64,000 nucleotides of DNA from Thalassotalea fonticola (lineage in GTDB: Bacteria > Pseudomonadota > Gammaproteobacteria > Enterobacterales > Alteromonadaceae), in assembly GCF_032911225.1 (NCBI RefSeq), contig NZ_CP136600.1, positions 3,658,001 through 3,722,000 on the forward strand, given 5' to 3'. Below are positions 35,406-45,851 of the stretch, in pieces. The stretch's first letter is position 1; every line of letters begins with the position of its first letter. Made by a program: the position numbers and the translations under genes. Under the pieces are notes generated by a model that did not search any database, was not told where the DNA came from, and was given only the letters and a program-made list of their open reading frames with translations.

Positions 35406-36539
35406 TCAGTTGGTTAGCTTGATGGTTTGAGCGATATTGAATGCGGTACGTTCAATGTTAGTTGCGCCATTAGCTAATGCATCAGCTAAATTACCGGGCT
35501 CTGACAAAATCGGAAATACTGCGTCTATGCCATGTTGAAGTACTATTTCATAATCAGCGCTAACTGAGCCTGCAATTGCGATAACAGGGCAGTTATTGTT
35601 TGTTGCTACTTTAGCTACACCTATCGGGGTTTTGCCAAATACTGTCTGGCTATCAATTCGACCTTCACCGGTTATTACAACGTCAGCACCTTTAACTTGC
35701 TCATTTAATGCCAAAGTATTAATGACAAGCTCGACACCCGATTGCAACGTTGCATTACAAATTGCTAGTAAACTTGCTGCCATGCCTCCTGCGGCGCCAG
35801 CACCGGAAAAATTAATTATGTTCTTGCCTGTTAAGGCTTCCAGCTTTTGACCAAAATGTAATAAATTAGCATCCAGTAAAGCAATATCTTGCTTTGATGC
35901 GCCTTTTTGGGGGCCAAAAACTGCGCTAGCTCCGGTGACACCACATAAAGGATTTGTAACATCACAAGCAACTTGAAAACTTGCCTTGCTTAATTTTGGA
36001 TGCAACGCGCTTACGTCTATATTGCTGACTGAATGAAGGTGGGCTCCACCTGGCGGTAATGCATCGCCATTCCTATCGGTTAACATAGCACCAAGCGCGG
36101 TTAACATCCCGGCACCACCATCATTGGTCGCACTACCTCCAAGCCCTATGATAAACTTACTAATGCCCTTTTCTAGGGCGTCGATAATAAGTTGACCAGT
36201 ACCAAAGCTGCAAGTAAATTTGGCATCTTTATTATCTTCATTGAGCAGGTGTAAACCCGATGCTGCAGCCATCTCTATAACTGCGGTTTTACCATCACCC
36301 ATTATGCCGTAGAAACTGTCCACAGTGGCATGTAAGGGGCCTTTTACTGAAGTATGCACAATCTTACCGTTGGTGGCATCAATAAGCGCTTGTACTGTTC
36401 CTTCTCCGCCATCGGCCATTGGTACTTTAATGTACTGGGCGTCAGAAAAAACTCGCTTAAACCCAGATTCAATGGCATTGGCAACTTCTAACGCCGTTAA
36501 GCTTTCTTTAAATGAATCTGGGGCAATAACGATCTTCAA
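35406..36539 (-). CDS. glxK: Glycerate kinase (GlxK/GarK type)
   Basis: Phosphorylates D-glycerate, feeding glyoxylate or glucarate breakdown into glycolysis. The 377 residues open with the family signature APDSFKESLTALEVANAI and contain PMADGGEGT, GLGGSATNDGGAGML and GEGRIDSQTVFGKTP (phosphate-binding loops). It follows tex on the same strand with eight bases between, so the two are co-transcribed. No other glycerate or glyoxylate gene is in the window. Confidence 0.94.
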   Translation of the reverse strand: MKIVIAPDSFKESLTALEVANAIESGFKRVFSDAQYIKVPMADGGEGTVQALIDATNGKIVHTSVKGPLHATVDSFYGIMGDGKTAVIEMAAASGLHLLNEDNKDAKFTCSFGTGQLIIDALEKGISKFIIGLGGSATNDGGAGMLTALGAMLTDRNGDALPPGGAHLHSVSNIDVSALHPKLSKASFQVACDVTNPLCGVTGASAVFGPQKGASKQDIALLDANLLHFGQKLEALTGKNIINFSGAGAAGGMAASLLAICNATLQSGVELVINTLALNEQVKGADVVITGEGRIDSQTVFGKTPIGVAKVATNNNCPVIAIAGSVSADYEIVLQHGIDAVFPILSEPGNLADALANGATNIERTAFNIAQTIKLTN

Positions 36540-36547
36540 AGCAGCCT

Positions 36548-38872
36548 CTATTTTTTAGCCTTGGCAAACGCATCAGCAAAGGCATTACCCATCATGCTGT
36601 TTTGCGGCTGTTGCTGTGGCTTTTTCTTGGCAGCATGATTCTTACCTGCTTGCTGTTTTGGTTTGTTATGTTGCTTGGCTTTTGGTTGGTTATTGGTATT
36701 CGCCACTTCCTCAAGTCGCATGGTCAGGCTAATGCGTTTTCTGCTTGGATCAACCTCTAATACTTTCACTTTTACAATATCACCAGCTTTAACTATTTCA
36801 CGCGGGTCGCTAACAAACTTATTGGTTAACGATGAAATATGCACTAAACCATCTTGATGGACGCCAATGTCAACAAAAGCACCAAAGTTGGTCACATTTG
36901 AAATAACCCCTTCAAGAGTCATATTAAGTTCAAGGTCGTTAATGGTATTCACACCTTCTTTGAAGGAAGCTGTTTTAAATTCTGGGCGAGGATCTCGACC
37001 TGGTTTGTCCAACTCACTGATAATATCTTTAACTGTAGGTAAGCCAAATTGGTCATTGGTAAACTCTTGTGCGGATAAATTACTTAATAAGTTCGAATCG
37101 CCAATCAAGTCATTAATTCCTACTGCAGACTTAGCAATAATACTTTCCACAACACTGTAACTTTCTGGATGCACGCCTGAGCTGTCGAGTAGGTTTTTGC
37201 CGTTATTAATACGTAAAAAGCCTGCTGCTTGTTCAAATGCTTTTGGGCCTAGGCGAGCAACCTTTTTTAGTTCACTGCGTTTTTCAAAGCGGCCATTTTG
37301 TTCACGGTATTGCACAATATTTTGAGCCATGGTTTTAGATAAACCTGATACGCGATTTAACAGTGGCACTGATGCAATGTTAAGATCTACACCGACGGCG
37401 TTTACACAATCTTCTACTACGCCATCTAGAGTTTTACTTAACTGACTTTGGCTCACATCATGTTGATATTGTCCCACACCAATGGCTTTAGCCTCAATTT
37501 TTACCAGTTCAGCCAATGGATCTTGTAAACGACGACCAATGGATACAGCACCACGCAATGACACATCTAAGTCTGGAAACTCGTTTGCGGCAAATTCCGA
37601 GGCAGAGTAAATGCTGGCGCCAGCTTCTGAAACAATAATTTTATTTGGTTTATTGCCTGCAAGTTTGGCGATTGCTTCACCGGCAAGTTTATCGGTTTCA
37701 CGTGAGCCTGTGCCATTACCTATGGCAATAAGTTCAACCTTGTACTGCTGCACTAAAGTCGAAATTGTGCGTAATGATTTTTCCCAATGTTTTTGTGGCT
37801 CATGGGGATAAATGGTGGTGGTATAGAGTAATTTCGACGTAGCATCGACGATTGCAATTTTACAACCCGTGCGAATGCCAGGGTCAATGCCCATAGTCAC
37901 TTTTGCGCCGCCTGGTGCTGCCATTAATAAATCGTTTAAATTATCGGCGAAAACTTTTATCGCCGCTGTTTCCGCGCGTTCACGCATTGCGGTTAATAAC
38001 TCGTTTTCAAGCGATAGCGCAAGCTTTACTCGCCAGGTTAAACGCACAACTTTGTTAAGCCATTGTGCTGCTGGTTGACTGGATAAACGTAAGCTGAAAT
38101 GATCGCGGATAATTTGTTCACAACTTGATTCGGCATTTTTTTCAAAGCCAGGATCTACATCTAGATTTAACTGTAATAAGCCCTCGTTACGGCCTCTAAG
38201 CATAGCTAAACCGCGGTGTGATGGAACTTTAGCGAGCATTTCCGAATGTTCAAAATAATCTTTGAATTTTTGTGCGGTTTTTTCTTTGCCCTTAACTACA
38301 TTACTGGTTAAATAGGCCTGTTTAATAAGATGCTTACGCAACTTTTGTATCAATGCTGCGTTTTCACTTAAACGCTCCATTAATATATAACAAGCGCCTT
38401 CTAATACTGATTTGGTGTCATTGAATTTGGCATCAGTGTTGATATATTCGCTAGCCGCTTGTTCCGGTTCTAATGACCAATTTTGGTAAAGCTTGTTTGC
38501 TAAAGGTTCAAGGCCAGCTTCTATGGCAATTTGCCCTTTAGTTCTGCGTTTAGGGCGATAGGGAAGATATAAATCTTCTAATTCAGTTTTATTATCAACA
38601 CTAATGATTTGTTGTTTTAAAGAGTCGCTTAACTTGCCCTGTTCTTTGATGTTTTTTAACACCAGTTGCTTGCGCTCATCTAATTCGCGCAAGTAGCTTA
38701 AACGTTGTTCTAAATGACGTAAATGATTGTCATCTAGGCCTTGGGTGGCTTCTTTACGATAACGGGCAATAAATGGCACGGTAGAGCCATCATCAAGCAA
38801 TGAAATTGCAGCATTAATTTGGGTTTCTTTAACGTTTAGCTCTGCGGCAATTTGCTGCGAAATATTTATCAT
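36548..38872 (-). CDS. tex: Tex family RNA-binding transcription accessory protein
   Basis: A 774-residue cytoplasmic protein with the standard Tex layout: N-terminal helical region ([19 protein letters not shown]), YqgF/RNase H-like domain ([19 protein letters not shown] near residue 327), helix-hairpin-helix pair (about 495-560, [27 protein letters not shown]) and an S1 RNA-binding domain (about 655-725, [19 protein letters not shown]). The last 45 residues are Lys/Gln-rich. tex next to greB/ompR/envZ is a conserved gammaproteobacterial arrangement, here with tex divergent from greB. Confidence 0.96.
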   Translation of the reverse strand: MINISQQIAAELNVKETQINAAISLLDDGSTVPFIARYRKEATQGLDDNHLRHLEQRLSYLRELDERKQLVLKNIKEQGKLSDSLKQQIISVDNKTELEDLYLPYRPKRRTKGQIAIEAGLEPLANKLYQNWSLEPEQAASEYINTDAKFNDTKSVLEGACYILMERLSENAALIQKLRKHLIKQAYLTSNVVKGKEKTAQKFKDYFEHSEMLAKVPSHRGLAMLRGRNEGLLQLNLDVDPGFEKNAESSCEQIIRDHFSLRLSSQPAAQWLNKVVRLTWRVKLALSLENELLTAMRERAETAAIKVFADNLNDLLMAAPGGAKVTMGIDPGIRTGCKIAIVDATSKLLYTTTIYPHEPQKHWEKSLRTISTLVQQYKVELIAIGNGTGSRETDKLAGEAIAKLAGNKPNKIIVSEAGASIYSASEFAANEFPDLDVSLRGAVSIGRRLQDPLAELVKIEAKAIGVGQYQHDVSQSQLSKTLDGVVEDCVNAVGVDLNIASVPLLNRVSGLSKTMAQNIVQYREQNGRFEKRSELKKVARLGPKAFEQAAGFLRINNGKNLLDSSGVHPESYSVVESIIAKSAVGINDLIGDSNLLSNLSAQEFTNDQFGLPTVKDIISELDKPGRDPRPEFKTASFKEGVNTINDLELNMTLEGVISNVTNFGAFVDIGVHQDGLVHISSLTNKFVSDPREIVKAGDIVKVKVLEVDPSRKRISLTMRLEEVANTNNQPKAKQHNKPKQQAGKNHAAKKKPQQQPQNSMMGNAFADAFAKAKK

Positions 38873-39067
38873 TACTCAATAATCCTGATTTTAATTTCCG
38901 TGCTAGCCTGCATTTTGCAATCGCACGGGTATATACTGTAGTTCTGGAGAAAATTATATCCTCCTAGAGCAGTGAATTTGCCAAAAATTTTCTAATTGTT
39001 ACTAAAAAACTCCTCGGCGATAGTGATTATACAGTATTAGCCTGATTAAATTTAAGAAGTTTACGTT

Positions 39068-39544
39068 GTGAAAACAAAATTAATAACCCGTGAAGGCTAT
39101 CAAAAACTGCAAAAAGAGGAAGATTATCTTTGGCGGGTAAAACGTCCTGAAATTACTAAAATTGTATCTTGGGCTGCAAGCCTTGGCGATAGATCGGAAA
39201 ATGCCGATTATCATTTTAATAAACGCGTGCTTCGCCAAATAGACAGTCGCGTGCGTTTTCTGCGTAAACTTTTACCAGATTTAAAAATTGTTGATTATTC
39301 GCCACAGCAAGACGGCAAAGTATTTTTCGGTGCCCGCGTAGAAATAGAAAATGAAAATGGTGATAAAAAAGAGTTTCGTATTGTTGGGCCGGAAGAAATA
39401 TATGGTGAAGCGAAAGATTATATTTCTATCGACTCGCCTATGGCACGGGCATTACTAAAAAAAGAAGTAGATGATGAAGTTGAAGTCATTACTCCTGATG
39501 GACCGGTTACTTGGTATATCAATAAAATTGGCTATCAAAAATAG
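39068..39544 (+). CDS. greB: Transcription elongation factor GreB
   Basis: Rescues backtracked RNA polymerase by stimulating transcript cleavage. The 158 residues show the N-terminal coiled coil with GDRSENADYHFNKRVLRQID, where the acidic tip pair lies just before (GDRSENADY), and a C-terminal FKBP-like domain (FRIVGPEEIY, SIDSPMARALL). DYHFNKRVLRQIDSR is the GreB rather than GreA form. The start is GTG at 39068. It lies directly upstream of ompR-envZ. Confidence 0.96.
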   Translation: MKTKLITREGYQKLQKEEDYLWRVKRPEITKIVSWAASLGDRSENADYHFNKRVLRQIDSRVRFLRKLLPDLKIVDYSPQQDGKVFFGARVEIENENGDKKEFRIVGPEEIYGEAKDYISIDSPMARALLKKEVDDEVEVITPDGPVTWYINKIGYQK

Positions 39545-39698
39545 GTTTTTGCTAAACCTAAGGATAAACATTGCTTATATCATTCATAACTTGTAACAAT
39601 CTAGCTTGCCTAATTTAGTTATTAGTTTTTGAAAAACAACAAAATTAGCTTATAGTCGATATTATATTAATTAGTAACATTAAGTGATAGAGGGTCAT

Positions 39699-40424
39699 AT
39701 GGGACAGGAAACCCCGAAAATATTAGTCGTTGATGATGATATGCGTTTACGCGCATTGTTAGAGCGCTATTTAGTTGAGCAGGGCTTTGTTGTTAGAAGC
39801 GCAGCTAATTCTGAACAAATGGATAGGTTAATAGAACGTGAAAATTTTCACTTGCTCGTTCTTGATTTAATGTTACCTGGTGAAGATGGTTTATCTATTT
39901 GCCGTCGTCTACGCCAAGAAGAAAATCAAATCCCAATTATTATGCTAACTGCAAAAGGTGATGAAGTAGATCGTATTATCGGTTTAGAACTTGGCGCCGA
40001 TGATTACATGCCTAAACCTTTTAACCCGCGTGAATTACTCGCTCGTGTGAAAGCGGTATTACGACGTAAAACTCAAGAGGCTCCGGGTGCCCCGTCACTG
40101 GAAGAAGAAGTTATTGAGTTTGGTGAATTTTCCCTAAACTTAGCAACTAGAGAAATGTCTAAGGGTGATCTGTCTATGCCACTTACCAGTGGCGAATTTG
40201 CTGTATTAAAGGCGTTAATCACCCACCCAAGAGAGCCATTGTCTCGTGATAAATTGATGAACTTAGCTCGTGGTAGAGATTATTCTGCGCTCGAGCGCAG
40301 TATTGATGTACAAGTTTCACGTTTACGCCGTATGCTTGAACAAGATCCGGCTAATCCTCGTTATATTCAAACTGTTTGGGGACTTGGTTATGTGTTTGTA
40401 CCCGATGGAAGTAGAGTTGCTTAA
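39699..40424 (+). CDS. ompR: Two-component response regulator OmpR
   Basis: Osmoregulation regulator, 241 residues from ATG 39699, which has GAGGG seven bases upstream; an in-frame GTG/TTG-type start at 39684 is less likely. Receiver motifs: VDDD (11-14), Asp56 in LLVLDLMLPGEDG, Lys in DDYMPKPFNPRELLAR. DNA-binding part: PLTSGEFAVLKALI, ALERSIDVQVSRLRR and TVWGLGYVFVPDG, all typical of OmpR. It precedes envZ by 15 bases. Targets are likely porin genes, by analogy. Confidence 0.95.
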   Translation: MGQETPKILVVDDDMRLRALLERYLVEQGFVVRSAANSEQMDRLIERENFHLLVLDLMLPGEDGLSICRRLRQEENQIPIIMLTAKGDEVDRIIGLELGADDYMPKPFNPRELLARVKAVLRRKTQEAPGAPSLEEEVIEFGEFSLNLATREMSKGDLSMPLTSGEFAVLKALITHPREPLSRDKLMNLARGRDYSALERSIDVQVSRLRRMLEQDPANPRYIQTVWGLGYVFVPDGSRVA

Positions 40425-40439
40425 CTAATCTGATCACAA

Positions 40440-41732
40440 ATGAAAATATTACCACGTAGTGCTTTCGGCCAAACCGTATTGTTGATAGGTTTTTTGTTAT
40501 TAATAAACCAGGTAGTGTCATATTTATCGGTTGCCATTTACGTTATTAAGCCTAATCTAGAGCAAATAAATCAGCTGCTTGCCAAGCAAGTTAAAGTGGT
40601 ATTTATCGATGGCGGTAATTCTAAGTTTAACCCTCAATTAGCCGAAGCGTTTCATCAAGAAACAGGCATTGGTGTGTATCGGGAGCGAGACGCTTTAATG
40701 TTAGGCTTGGCTGAGGCTTCATATTATCCTTATTTGTCTATGCAAATGAGTGAGTTACTCGAAGGTGAAGCAGAAGTTCGGATCTCTCAAGGTGATGAAT
40801 ATTTGTTCTGGATCAGGCCGCCACAAGCACCAAGCTTGTGGGTAAAAATTCCTTTGCATGGTTTAGATGAAGCCAGTTTTTATCCATTAATTTTTTATCT
40901 TGTTTTGATTGGTGTGTTAAGTGTCGCCGGGGGCTGGTTATTCATTAGACAATTAAACCGCCCGTTAAAAGCGTTACAAAAAGCCGCTATCGACGTGGGT
41001 AAAGGACAGTTTCCTGACCCACTGAAAGAACAAGGTTCAACAGAAGTTACCGCCGTAACGAGAGCCTTTAATCATATGTCAAAAGGGATAAAACAATTAG
41101 AGGCTGATCGTAGTTTACTAATGGCCGGTATATCTCATGACTTACGTACTCCGCTAACACGCATTCGTCTTGCCAGCGAAATGATGAGCGAAGATGAAGA
41201 TTATTTAAAAGAGGGTATTGAAAAAGATATTGACGATATGAATGCCATCATTGATCAATTCATAGATTACATTCGTCATGACATGATGGATAAAACACAA
41301 CCAATCGAACTCAACCAGATGATAAAAGATGTGGTTGAACTTGAAAGCGGTGATGGTACAAATATTCACCTGCAACTTGGCCCAAATACTGAAATTCCGA
41401 TGGTTTATGCGGCAATGAAGCGAGTCTTGGCCAATTTAATTCAAAATGCATTTAAATATTCTAACAACGATATTGAAATCAGCAGCGGTATTAACCAAGA
41501 AACCAATAGAGCTTATTTCAGCGTTGCAGATAATGGCCCTGGCATTAGCGATAGTGAAATAGAACGTTTATTTCAGCCCTTTACTCAAGGTGATACGGCA
41601 AGAGGCACAGAAGGCAGTGGCTTGGGCCTTGCCATTATAAAGCGAATTGTTGATGGGCATGGCGGCAGAGTTACCTTGCAAAACCGCAGCAGTGGCGGCT
41701 TGATAGCTACGGTTGAATTACCAATAAATTAA
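40440..41732 (+). CDS. envZ: Osmosensor histidine kinase EnvZ
   Basis: Inner-membrane sensor kinase partner of OmpR, 430 residues. Membrane helices at about 10-32 and 148-168 flank a periplasmic domain of about 115 residues. HAMP follows, then the His box [16 protein letters not shown], typical of EnvZ, and ATPase boxes [19 protein letters not shown] and [12 protein letters not shown]. Co-transcribed with ompR. No oddities seen. Confidence 0.95.
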   Translation: MKILPRSAFGQTVLLIGFLLLINQVVSYLSVAIYVIKPNLEQINQLLAKQVKVVFIDGGNSKFNPQLAEAFHQETGIGVYRERDALMLGLAEASYYPYLSMQMSELLEGEAEVRISQGDEYLFWIRPPQAPSLWVKIPLHGLDEASFYPLIFYLVLIGVLSVAGGWLFIRQLNRPLKALQKAAIDVGKGQFPDPLKEQGSTEVTAVTRAFNHMSKGIKQLEADRSLLMAGISHDLRTPLTRIRLASEMMSEDEDYLKEGIEKDIDDMNAIIDQFIDYIRHDMMDKTQPIELNQMIKDVVELESGDGTNIHLQLGPNTEIPMVYAAMKRVLANLIQNAFKYSNNDIEISSGINQETNRAYFSVADNGPGISDSEIERLFQPFTQGDTARGTEGSGLGLAIIKRIVDGHGGRVTLQNRSSGGLIATVELPIN

Positions 41733-41749
41733 CCGGATTTTTATCGCTT

Positions 41750-42121
41750 CTAGCTAAAAGCGGTATTAATATAGATAGCCGCACAATTTAATAATATAAT
41801 TAACAGCAATACAGCTCTTGATAACTCTTTTGATAAGGCGCAAAAAGCCATGGCTGAAAATATTTGCAAAAGTTTGCCAATCAATACCCCTGCAAATATG
41901 CCAAATTCATAAGCTAAATATCGCACTACTAAGTTTGCTTCCAGAGCAATGCTATCCTTAATCATAAACTGCAGAGTCGTTACGTAATCTAAGGTGGCGG
42001 TTAATAGCAAAATAAACCAGAAAATCCGATACTTCTGTAAAGCATAAAATAGGTTTTGCTGTAAGGAAACCTCTCTGTCTAATATGGTCATAGTGATTTG
42101 AGCGGAAAAAATAAAATCCAT
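41750..42121 (-). CDS. Small four-helix membrane protein (DUF5658-like)
   Basis: I do not recognise a function. The product (123 residues from ATG 42121; the frame stays open to 42148 and ATG 42091 is also possible) has hydrophobic segments at about 30-48, 68-85 and 95-120. The pattern LDYVTTLQFM, EANLVVRYLA, GIFAGVLIGKLLQ resembles small DUF5658-like membrane proteins with a conserved Asp-Tyr and Glu-Asn pair in or near helices. No clear ribosome binding site is seen for any start. It is convergent with envZ and followed upstream by a large palindrome. Confidence 0.55.
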   Translation of the reverse strand: MDFIFSAQITMTILDREVSLQQNLFYALQKYRIFWFILLLTATLDYVTTLQFMIKDSIALEANLVVRYLAYEFGIFAGVLIGKLLQIFSAMAFCALSKELSRAVLLLIILLNCAAIYINTAFS

Positions 42122-42232
42122 TTTAAAGCAATCCGTGCGGGGACACACTCACTCCAAAGTAATGATAATAGACTAAGAAGTTTAGCTGGCTTTGCTAATT
42201 TTTCCATGTTTGCGGCAATTATATCCACTTTC

Positions 42233-42293
42233 AAATAAATAGAGTCAGATCTAAATTAAATCATATTTAATTTAGATCTGACTCTATTTATTT
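42233..42293. repeat. Perfect 29-bp inverted repeat (REP/MITE-like palindrome)
   Basis: The left arm 42233-42261 and right arm 42265-42293 are exact reverse complements, separated by a three-base loop CAT. The core is GAGTCAGATCTAAATT. No open frame is inside. Such GAGTCAGA-type palindromes occur as dispersed elements in many gammaproteobacteria, often tied to REP-associated tyrosine transposases, which is my inference here. It could also terminate transcription toward the membrane protein gene. Confidence 0.9.
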
Positions 42294-42312
42294 CCTTGCT
42301 GCATTCAAGGCC

Positions 42313-42340
42313 AAAAAAAACCTGCAGTAGCAGGTTTTTT
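42313..42340. terminator. Terminator of pckA (bidirectional form)
   Basis: Stem CCTGC-AGTA-GCAGG with an A-run before and T-run after on the plus strand, so it works on both strands. It lies 28 bases past the pckA stop, next to the palindrome. Confidence 0.9.
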
Positions 42341-42367
42341 AACAACAATTGGATGCAGATTTAAATT

Positions 42368-43975
42368 CTACAGTTGCGGACCTGCAGCAACTAAACCAGC
42401 ACCGTGGTCATTGTCGGTAAATTTGTCAAAGTTGCTTACAAAGCGTTTTGCTAAGTCTTCAGCTTTAGTATTCCATTCACTTGCATCTGTATAAGTATCA
42501 CGAGGATCCAAAATGCTGCTGTCTACGTTATTTAGAGCTTTTGGTACAGATAAGTTGAACATTGGTAATGTTTGAACTTCAACATTATCAATTGAACCAT
42601 CTAAAATGGCATCAATAATTGCGCGAGTATCTTTAATTGAAATACGTTTTCCTGTGCCATTCCAACCAGTGTTTACCAGGTAAGCTTCAGCACCAGAGGC
42701 TTGCATACGTTTAACTAATACTTCGGCGTATTGAGTCGGATGTAAACTTAAAAATGCTGCGCCAAAACAACTTGAAAAAGTAGGCGTTGGCTCTGTTATA
42801 CCACGTTCAGTACCAGCTAATTTAGCGGTGAAGCCTGACAAGAAGTAATATTCAGTTTGCGCTGGAGTTAATTTAGCAACAGGAGGTAGTACACCAAATG
42901 CATCAGCTGTTAAGAAAATAACTTTTTTTGCATGTCCTGCCTTAGAGACCGGCTTAACGATGTTTTCAATGTGATGAATTGGGTAAGAAACACGAGTGTT
43001 TTCTGTTTTTGAACCATCATCGTAGTCAATTGCACCGTCGTTGTTTACTACAACGTTTTCTAATAGAGCATCGCGACGAATAGCATTAAATATATCTGGT
43101 TCGTTTTCAGCGCTCAAGTTGATGGTTTTTGCATAACAACCACCTTCAAAGTTAAATACGCCGTTATCATCCCAACCATGCTCGTCATCACCAATTAGTT
43201 GACGTTTAGGATCTGTTGATAATGTTGTTTTTCCAGTACCTGATAAACCGAAGAAAATCGCCGTGTCGCCATCTTTACCAACATTGGCACTACAGTGCAT
43301 TGAGGCGATACCTTTAAGAGGTAATAAGTAGTTCATCATTGAGAACATACCTTTCTTCATTTCGCCGCCGTACCAAGTACCACCAATTAACTGCATTTTT
43401 TCAGTTAAGTTGAAGGCAACAAAGTTTTCTGAATTTAAACCATGCTCTTGCCAATCTTGGTTATTCGTCTTAGCACCGTTCATTACGATGAAGTCAGGCT
43501 CGTAGCTTTCAAGCTCTGCATCCGTTGGACGAATAAACATGTTTTTAACGAAATGCGCTTGCCAAGCAACTTCTGTAATGAAGCGTACTTTTAAGCGAGT
43601 GTCATCATTAGCACCACAAAATGTATCAACAACAAATAAACGTTTACCAGAAAGTTGCTCGGTAACGAGTCCTTTAATATGCGACCATGTTTCAGGTGTC
43701 ATTGGTTTGTTATCGTTTTTACCTTGATCAGACCACCACACAGTGTCGCGACTTACGTCATCACGAACAATGTATTTATCTTTAGGAGAGCGTCCTGTAA
43801 ATATACCCGTATCTACAGCAACAGCACCTGATTCAGTGACTGTGCCTTTTTCATAACCTTCGAGGTTAGCTTTAGTTTCTTCTTCGAATAATAATTCATA
43901 AGAAGGATTGTAAACAATCTCAGCTGTTTGGTTGATACCGTATTGCGATAAATCGATGGTCTTCGCAGTAGTCAT
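42368..43975 (-). CDS. pckA: ATP-dependent phosphoenolpyruvate carboxykinase
   Basis: First step of gluconeogenesis, oxaloacetate + ATP to phosphoenolpyruvate + CO2 + ADP. The 535 residues hold [30 protein letters not shown] (cited in part: [11 protein letters not shown]), the kinase-like P-loop [11 protein letters not shown], metal-binding IGDDEHGWD and the C-terminal [13 protein letters not shown] region with the adenine-binding [11 protein letters not shown]. An AGGAG precedes the ATG at 43975. Monocistronic with its own terminator. Confidence 0.98.
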   Translation of the reverse strand: MTTAKTIDLSQYGINQTAEIVYNPSYELLFEEETKANLEGYEKGTVTESGAVAVDTGIFTGRSPKDKYIVRDDVSRDTVWWSDQGKNDNKPMTPETWSHIKGLVTEQLSGKRLFVVDTFCGANDDTRLKVRFITEVAWQAHFVKNMFIRPTDAELESYEPDFIVMNGAKTNNQDWQEHGLNSENFVAFNLTEKMQLIGGTWYGGEMKKGMFSMMNYLLPLKGIASMHCSANVGKDGDTAIFFGLSGTGKTTLSTDPKRQLIGDDEHGWDDNGVFNFEGGCYAKTINLSAENEPDIFNAIRRDALLENVVVNNDGAIDYDDGSKTENTRVSYPIHHIENIVKPVSKAGHAKKVIFLTADAFGVLPPVAKLTPAQTEYYFLSGFTAKLAGTERGITEPTPTFSSCFGAAFLSLHPTQYAEVLVKRMQASGAEAYLVNTGWNGTGKRISIKDTRAIIDAILDGSIDNVEVQTLPMFNLSVPKALNNVDSSILDPRDTYTDASEWNTKAEDLAKRFVSNFDKFTDNDHGAGLVAAGPQL

Positions 43976-44105
43976 TTTGACAAGCTCCTGGCCGCGTTAG
44001 AGTAAAAGGTCTAAAAAACATTTGTATTGTGTGAATAGTAACGAAATTGTTAGGAGATTAAAAGGTAAAATGTAGCCAATAATGAAAGTTTTTCAAGGCC
44101 ATTAC

Positions 44106-44163
44106 AAAAAAGGCGCTAACATTAGCTGTAATGGGGAGTTTAGCTATATGTTAGTGCCGTTTA
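44106..44163 (-). terminator. Terminator of hslR-hslO
   Basis: Inverted repeat GGCGCTAACAT/ATGTTAGTGCC with an inner stem TAGCT/AGCTA; on the minus strand it is followed by TTTTTT (44103-44108). It lies about 75 bases past the hslO stop. Confidence 0.85.
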
Positions 44164-44235
44164 TTATAAGAAAAATTATATAATTTAAAGTTAACTTTTC
44201 TAACTTGCAAAGTATAATTTTATTAACCTAATTAC

Positions 44236-45093
44236 TTAGTTTGGGTTAAGTAATGGATTCAATTTTTCTTGATCGAAGTGGTAATTAGTTTTACAAAAAT
44301 CACAAGTGATGTTGATTTGTTGGTGCTCATTTAAATGTTCAATAATTGCCTCTTTGCCCATGTTGGCAATGGCCGCTAAACATTTATCTTCAGAGCAACC
44401 ACAAACAAAACTCACTACTTGTGGTTCGAACAAACGCACTTGTTCCTGATTATACAAGCGGTACAGCACTTCATTTGCGTCTAAATTAAATAATTCATCT
44501 GGCTTAATTGTCGCAGTTAACTGACTGATATGCTCAAAATCGCTCATTTGTTGTTCTTTATCTTCTGAATCAGGTACCACTTGCAGTAAACACCCTGCGG
44601 CTTGAATTGTAGTGGTATCAGCAAATAACCAAATTTTAGTGGCAAGTTGTTCCGATGTTGCAAAATAATGCTCTAGACATTCGGCTAAGGTTTCACCTTC
44701 AACAGCAACCACACCTTGATAGCGTTCGCCTTGTTTTGGGATAATAGTAATAACCATATTGGCTTTACCCATTAAATCTTGCAAGCTTGTACCCTTGATT
44801 TCGCCTTCTATACTGGCTATGCCGCGCATTTGTTGTAAATTATCACCATTAATGACAGCATATTTTACTGGGCCATTGCCTTGAATTTGAACAGATATTT
44901 CACCTTCAAATTTTAATGTTGCCGTTAGTAAGCAAGTCGCCGCCATTAATTGGCCGAGTAAATCGGTTACTGCAGCCGGGTAGTCGTGGTTGGTAATGAT
45001 CTCTTTAAAACTTTTATCTAATTGTACTAACTCACCACGAGCATGGGTGTTGTCAAATAAGTAACGATTTAATACATCAGTATTGGTGCTCAC
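44236..45093 (-). CDS. hslO: Redox-regulated chaperone Hsp33
   Basis: A holdase chaperone switched on by oxidation. The 285 residues end in the zinc-binding redox switch: CGC in VCGCSEDKC and CDFC in ITCDFCKTNY; all four switch cysteines are present. The N-terminal core includes GRGELVQLD-like ARGELVQLD, GPVKYAVIN and RMLPQ-type positions. hslR lies three bases upstream on the same strand, the usual pairing of heat-shock proteins. Likely under heat-shock control, though no promoter is identified. Confidence 0.96.
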   Translation of the reverse strand: MSTNTDVLNRYLFDNTHARGELVQLDKSFKEIITNHDYPAAVTDLLGQLMAATCLLTATLKFEGEISVQIQGNGPVKYAVINGDNLQQMRGIASIEGEIKGTSLQDLMGKANMVITIIPKQGERYQGVVAVEGETLAECLEHYFATSEQLATKIWLFADTTTIQAAGCLLQVVPDSEDKEQQMSDFEHISQLTATIKPDELFNLDANEVLYRLYNQEQVRLFEPQVVSFVCGCSEDKCLAAIANMGKEAIIEHLNEHQQINITCDFCKTNYHFDQEKLNPLLNPN

Positions 45094-45096
45094 TAA

Positions 45097-45510
45097 TTAC
45101 ATCCTTTCTTTAAATTCACGTATTTTACGACGCTGTTTTTTGTCTGGTTTACTGTCACTTGCTGGGCTTAACAATATGCCCTGCTTTCTCGCCGTGCTGA
45201 CTTTTTCGCGTGTTTCGATACTTTGCTTGGTTTCTTCATAAAGTGTCTGTGCGAATGTTGCATCACGGCGCCTGTCCGCGAGTGCGATAACAGTGACTTC
45301 TTTTTCATCAAAGCCTTGGCGAATTCTAATTTTGTCGCCAAGTACGACATGTTTACTCGACTTACTGCGTTGACCATTGTAAAACACTTTACCACCATCA
45401 ATCATTTGTTTGGCAATGGCACGAGTTTTATAAAAGCGAGCAGCCCAAAGCCACTTATCAAGGCGAAAGTGTTCAGTATTCGATAATTCTTTGTCTTGAT
45501 GCTTGCCCAT
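45097..45510 (-). CDS. hslR: Ribosome-associated heat-shock protein Hsp15
   Basis: A 137-residue S4-domain RNA-binding protein that rescues stalled 50S subunits carrying nascent chains. The S4 core is RLDKWLWAARFYKTRAIA followed by GGKVFYNGQRSKSSK. The C-terminus is basic (KKQRRKIREFKER). It is directly upstream of hslO and divergent from the type II secretion operon. Confidence 0.95.
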   Translation of the reverse strand: MGKHQDKELSNTEHFRLDKWLWAARFYKTRAIAKQMIDGGKVFYNGQRSKSSKHVVLGDKIRIRQGFDEKEVTVIALADRRRDATFAQTLYEETKQSIETREKVSTARKQGILLSPASDSKPDKKQRRKIREFKERM

Positions 45511-45851
45511 ACTAATGACCCTGGTAAATTTGCGCGAAAGTTAACATATTTAGCAGCAATTCTCTACAATAGAGACTATATTTTAACTGATTAATTGCAT
45601 AAAAAATGCACTAAAAAGTTACCGTTTGTAATAACTTGCGTAAATGAAGGGGGCTTGGGTAAGATTAAAGTGAATTATTGGATAATATCTTGGTCTGTAC
45701 ACTATAGGTTACAGGAAACATGTAAACCAACTGTAAACCTATGGAATATGACAAAAAAAATGCCCAAAGTAACTTGTTGCTACGCGCTCGGTCACGTATT
45801 ATCAGGAGCAGTTAAAATTTATTACCTTTTATATAAGTATTTAAAAACATC
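45511..45851. promoter_or_regulatory. Upstream region of gsp operon with 11-bp-spaced direct repeat
   Basis: A 341-base divergent spacer between hslR and gspC. Two copies of TGTAAACC lie at 45721-45728 and 45732-45739, exactly one helical turn apart, and GGTTACA at 45708-45714 is a near-inverted partner. This looks like a regulator site for the gsp promoter; I cannot name the regulator. A frame on the plus strand at 45595-45861 overlaps gspC and is not coding-like. Confidence 0.4.
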
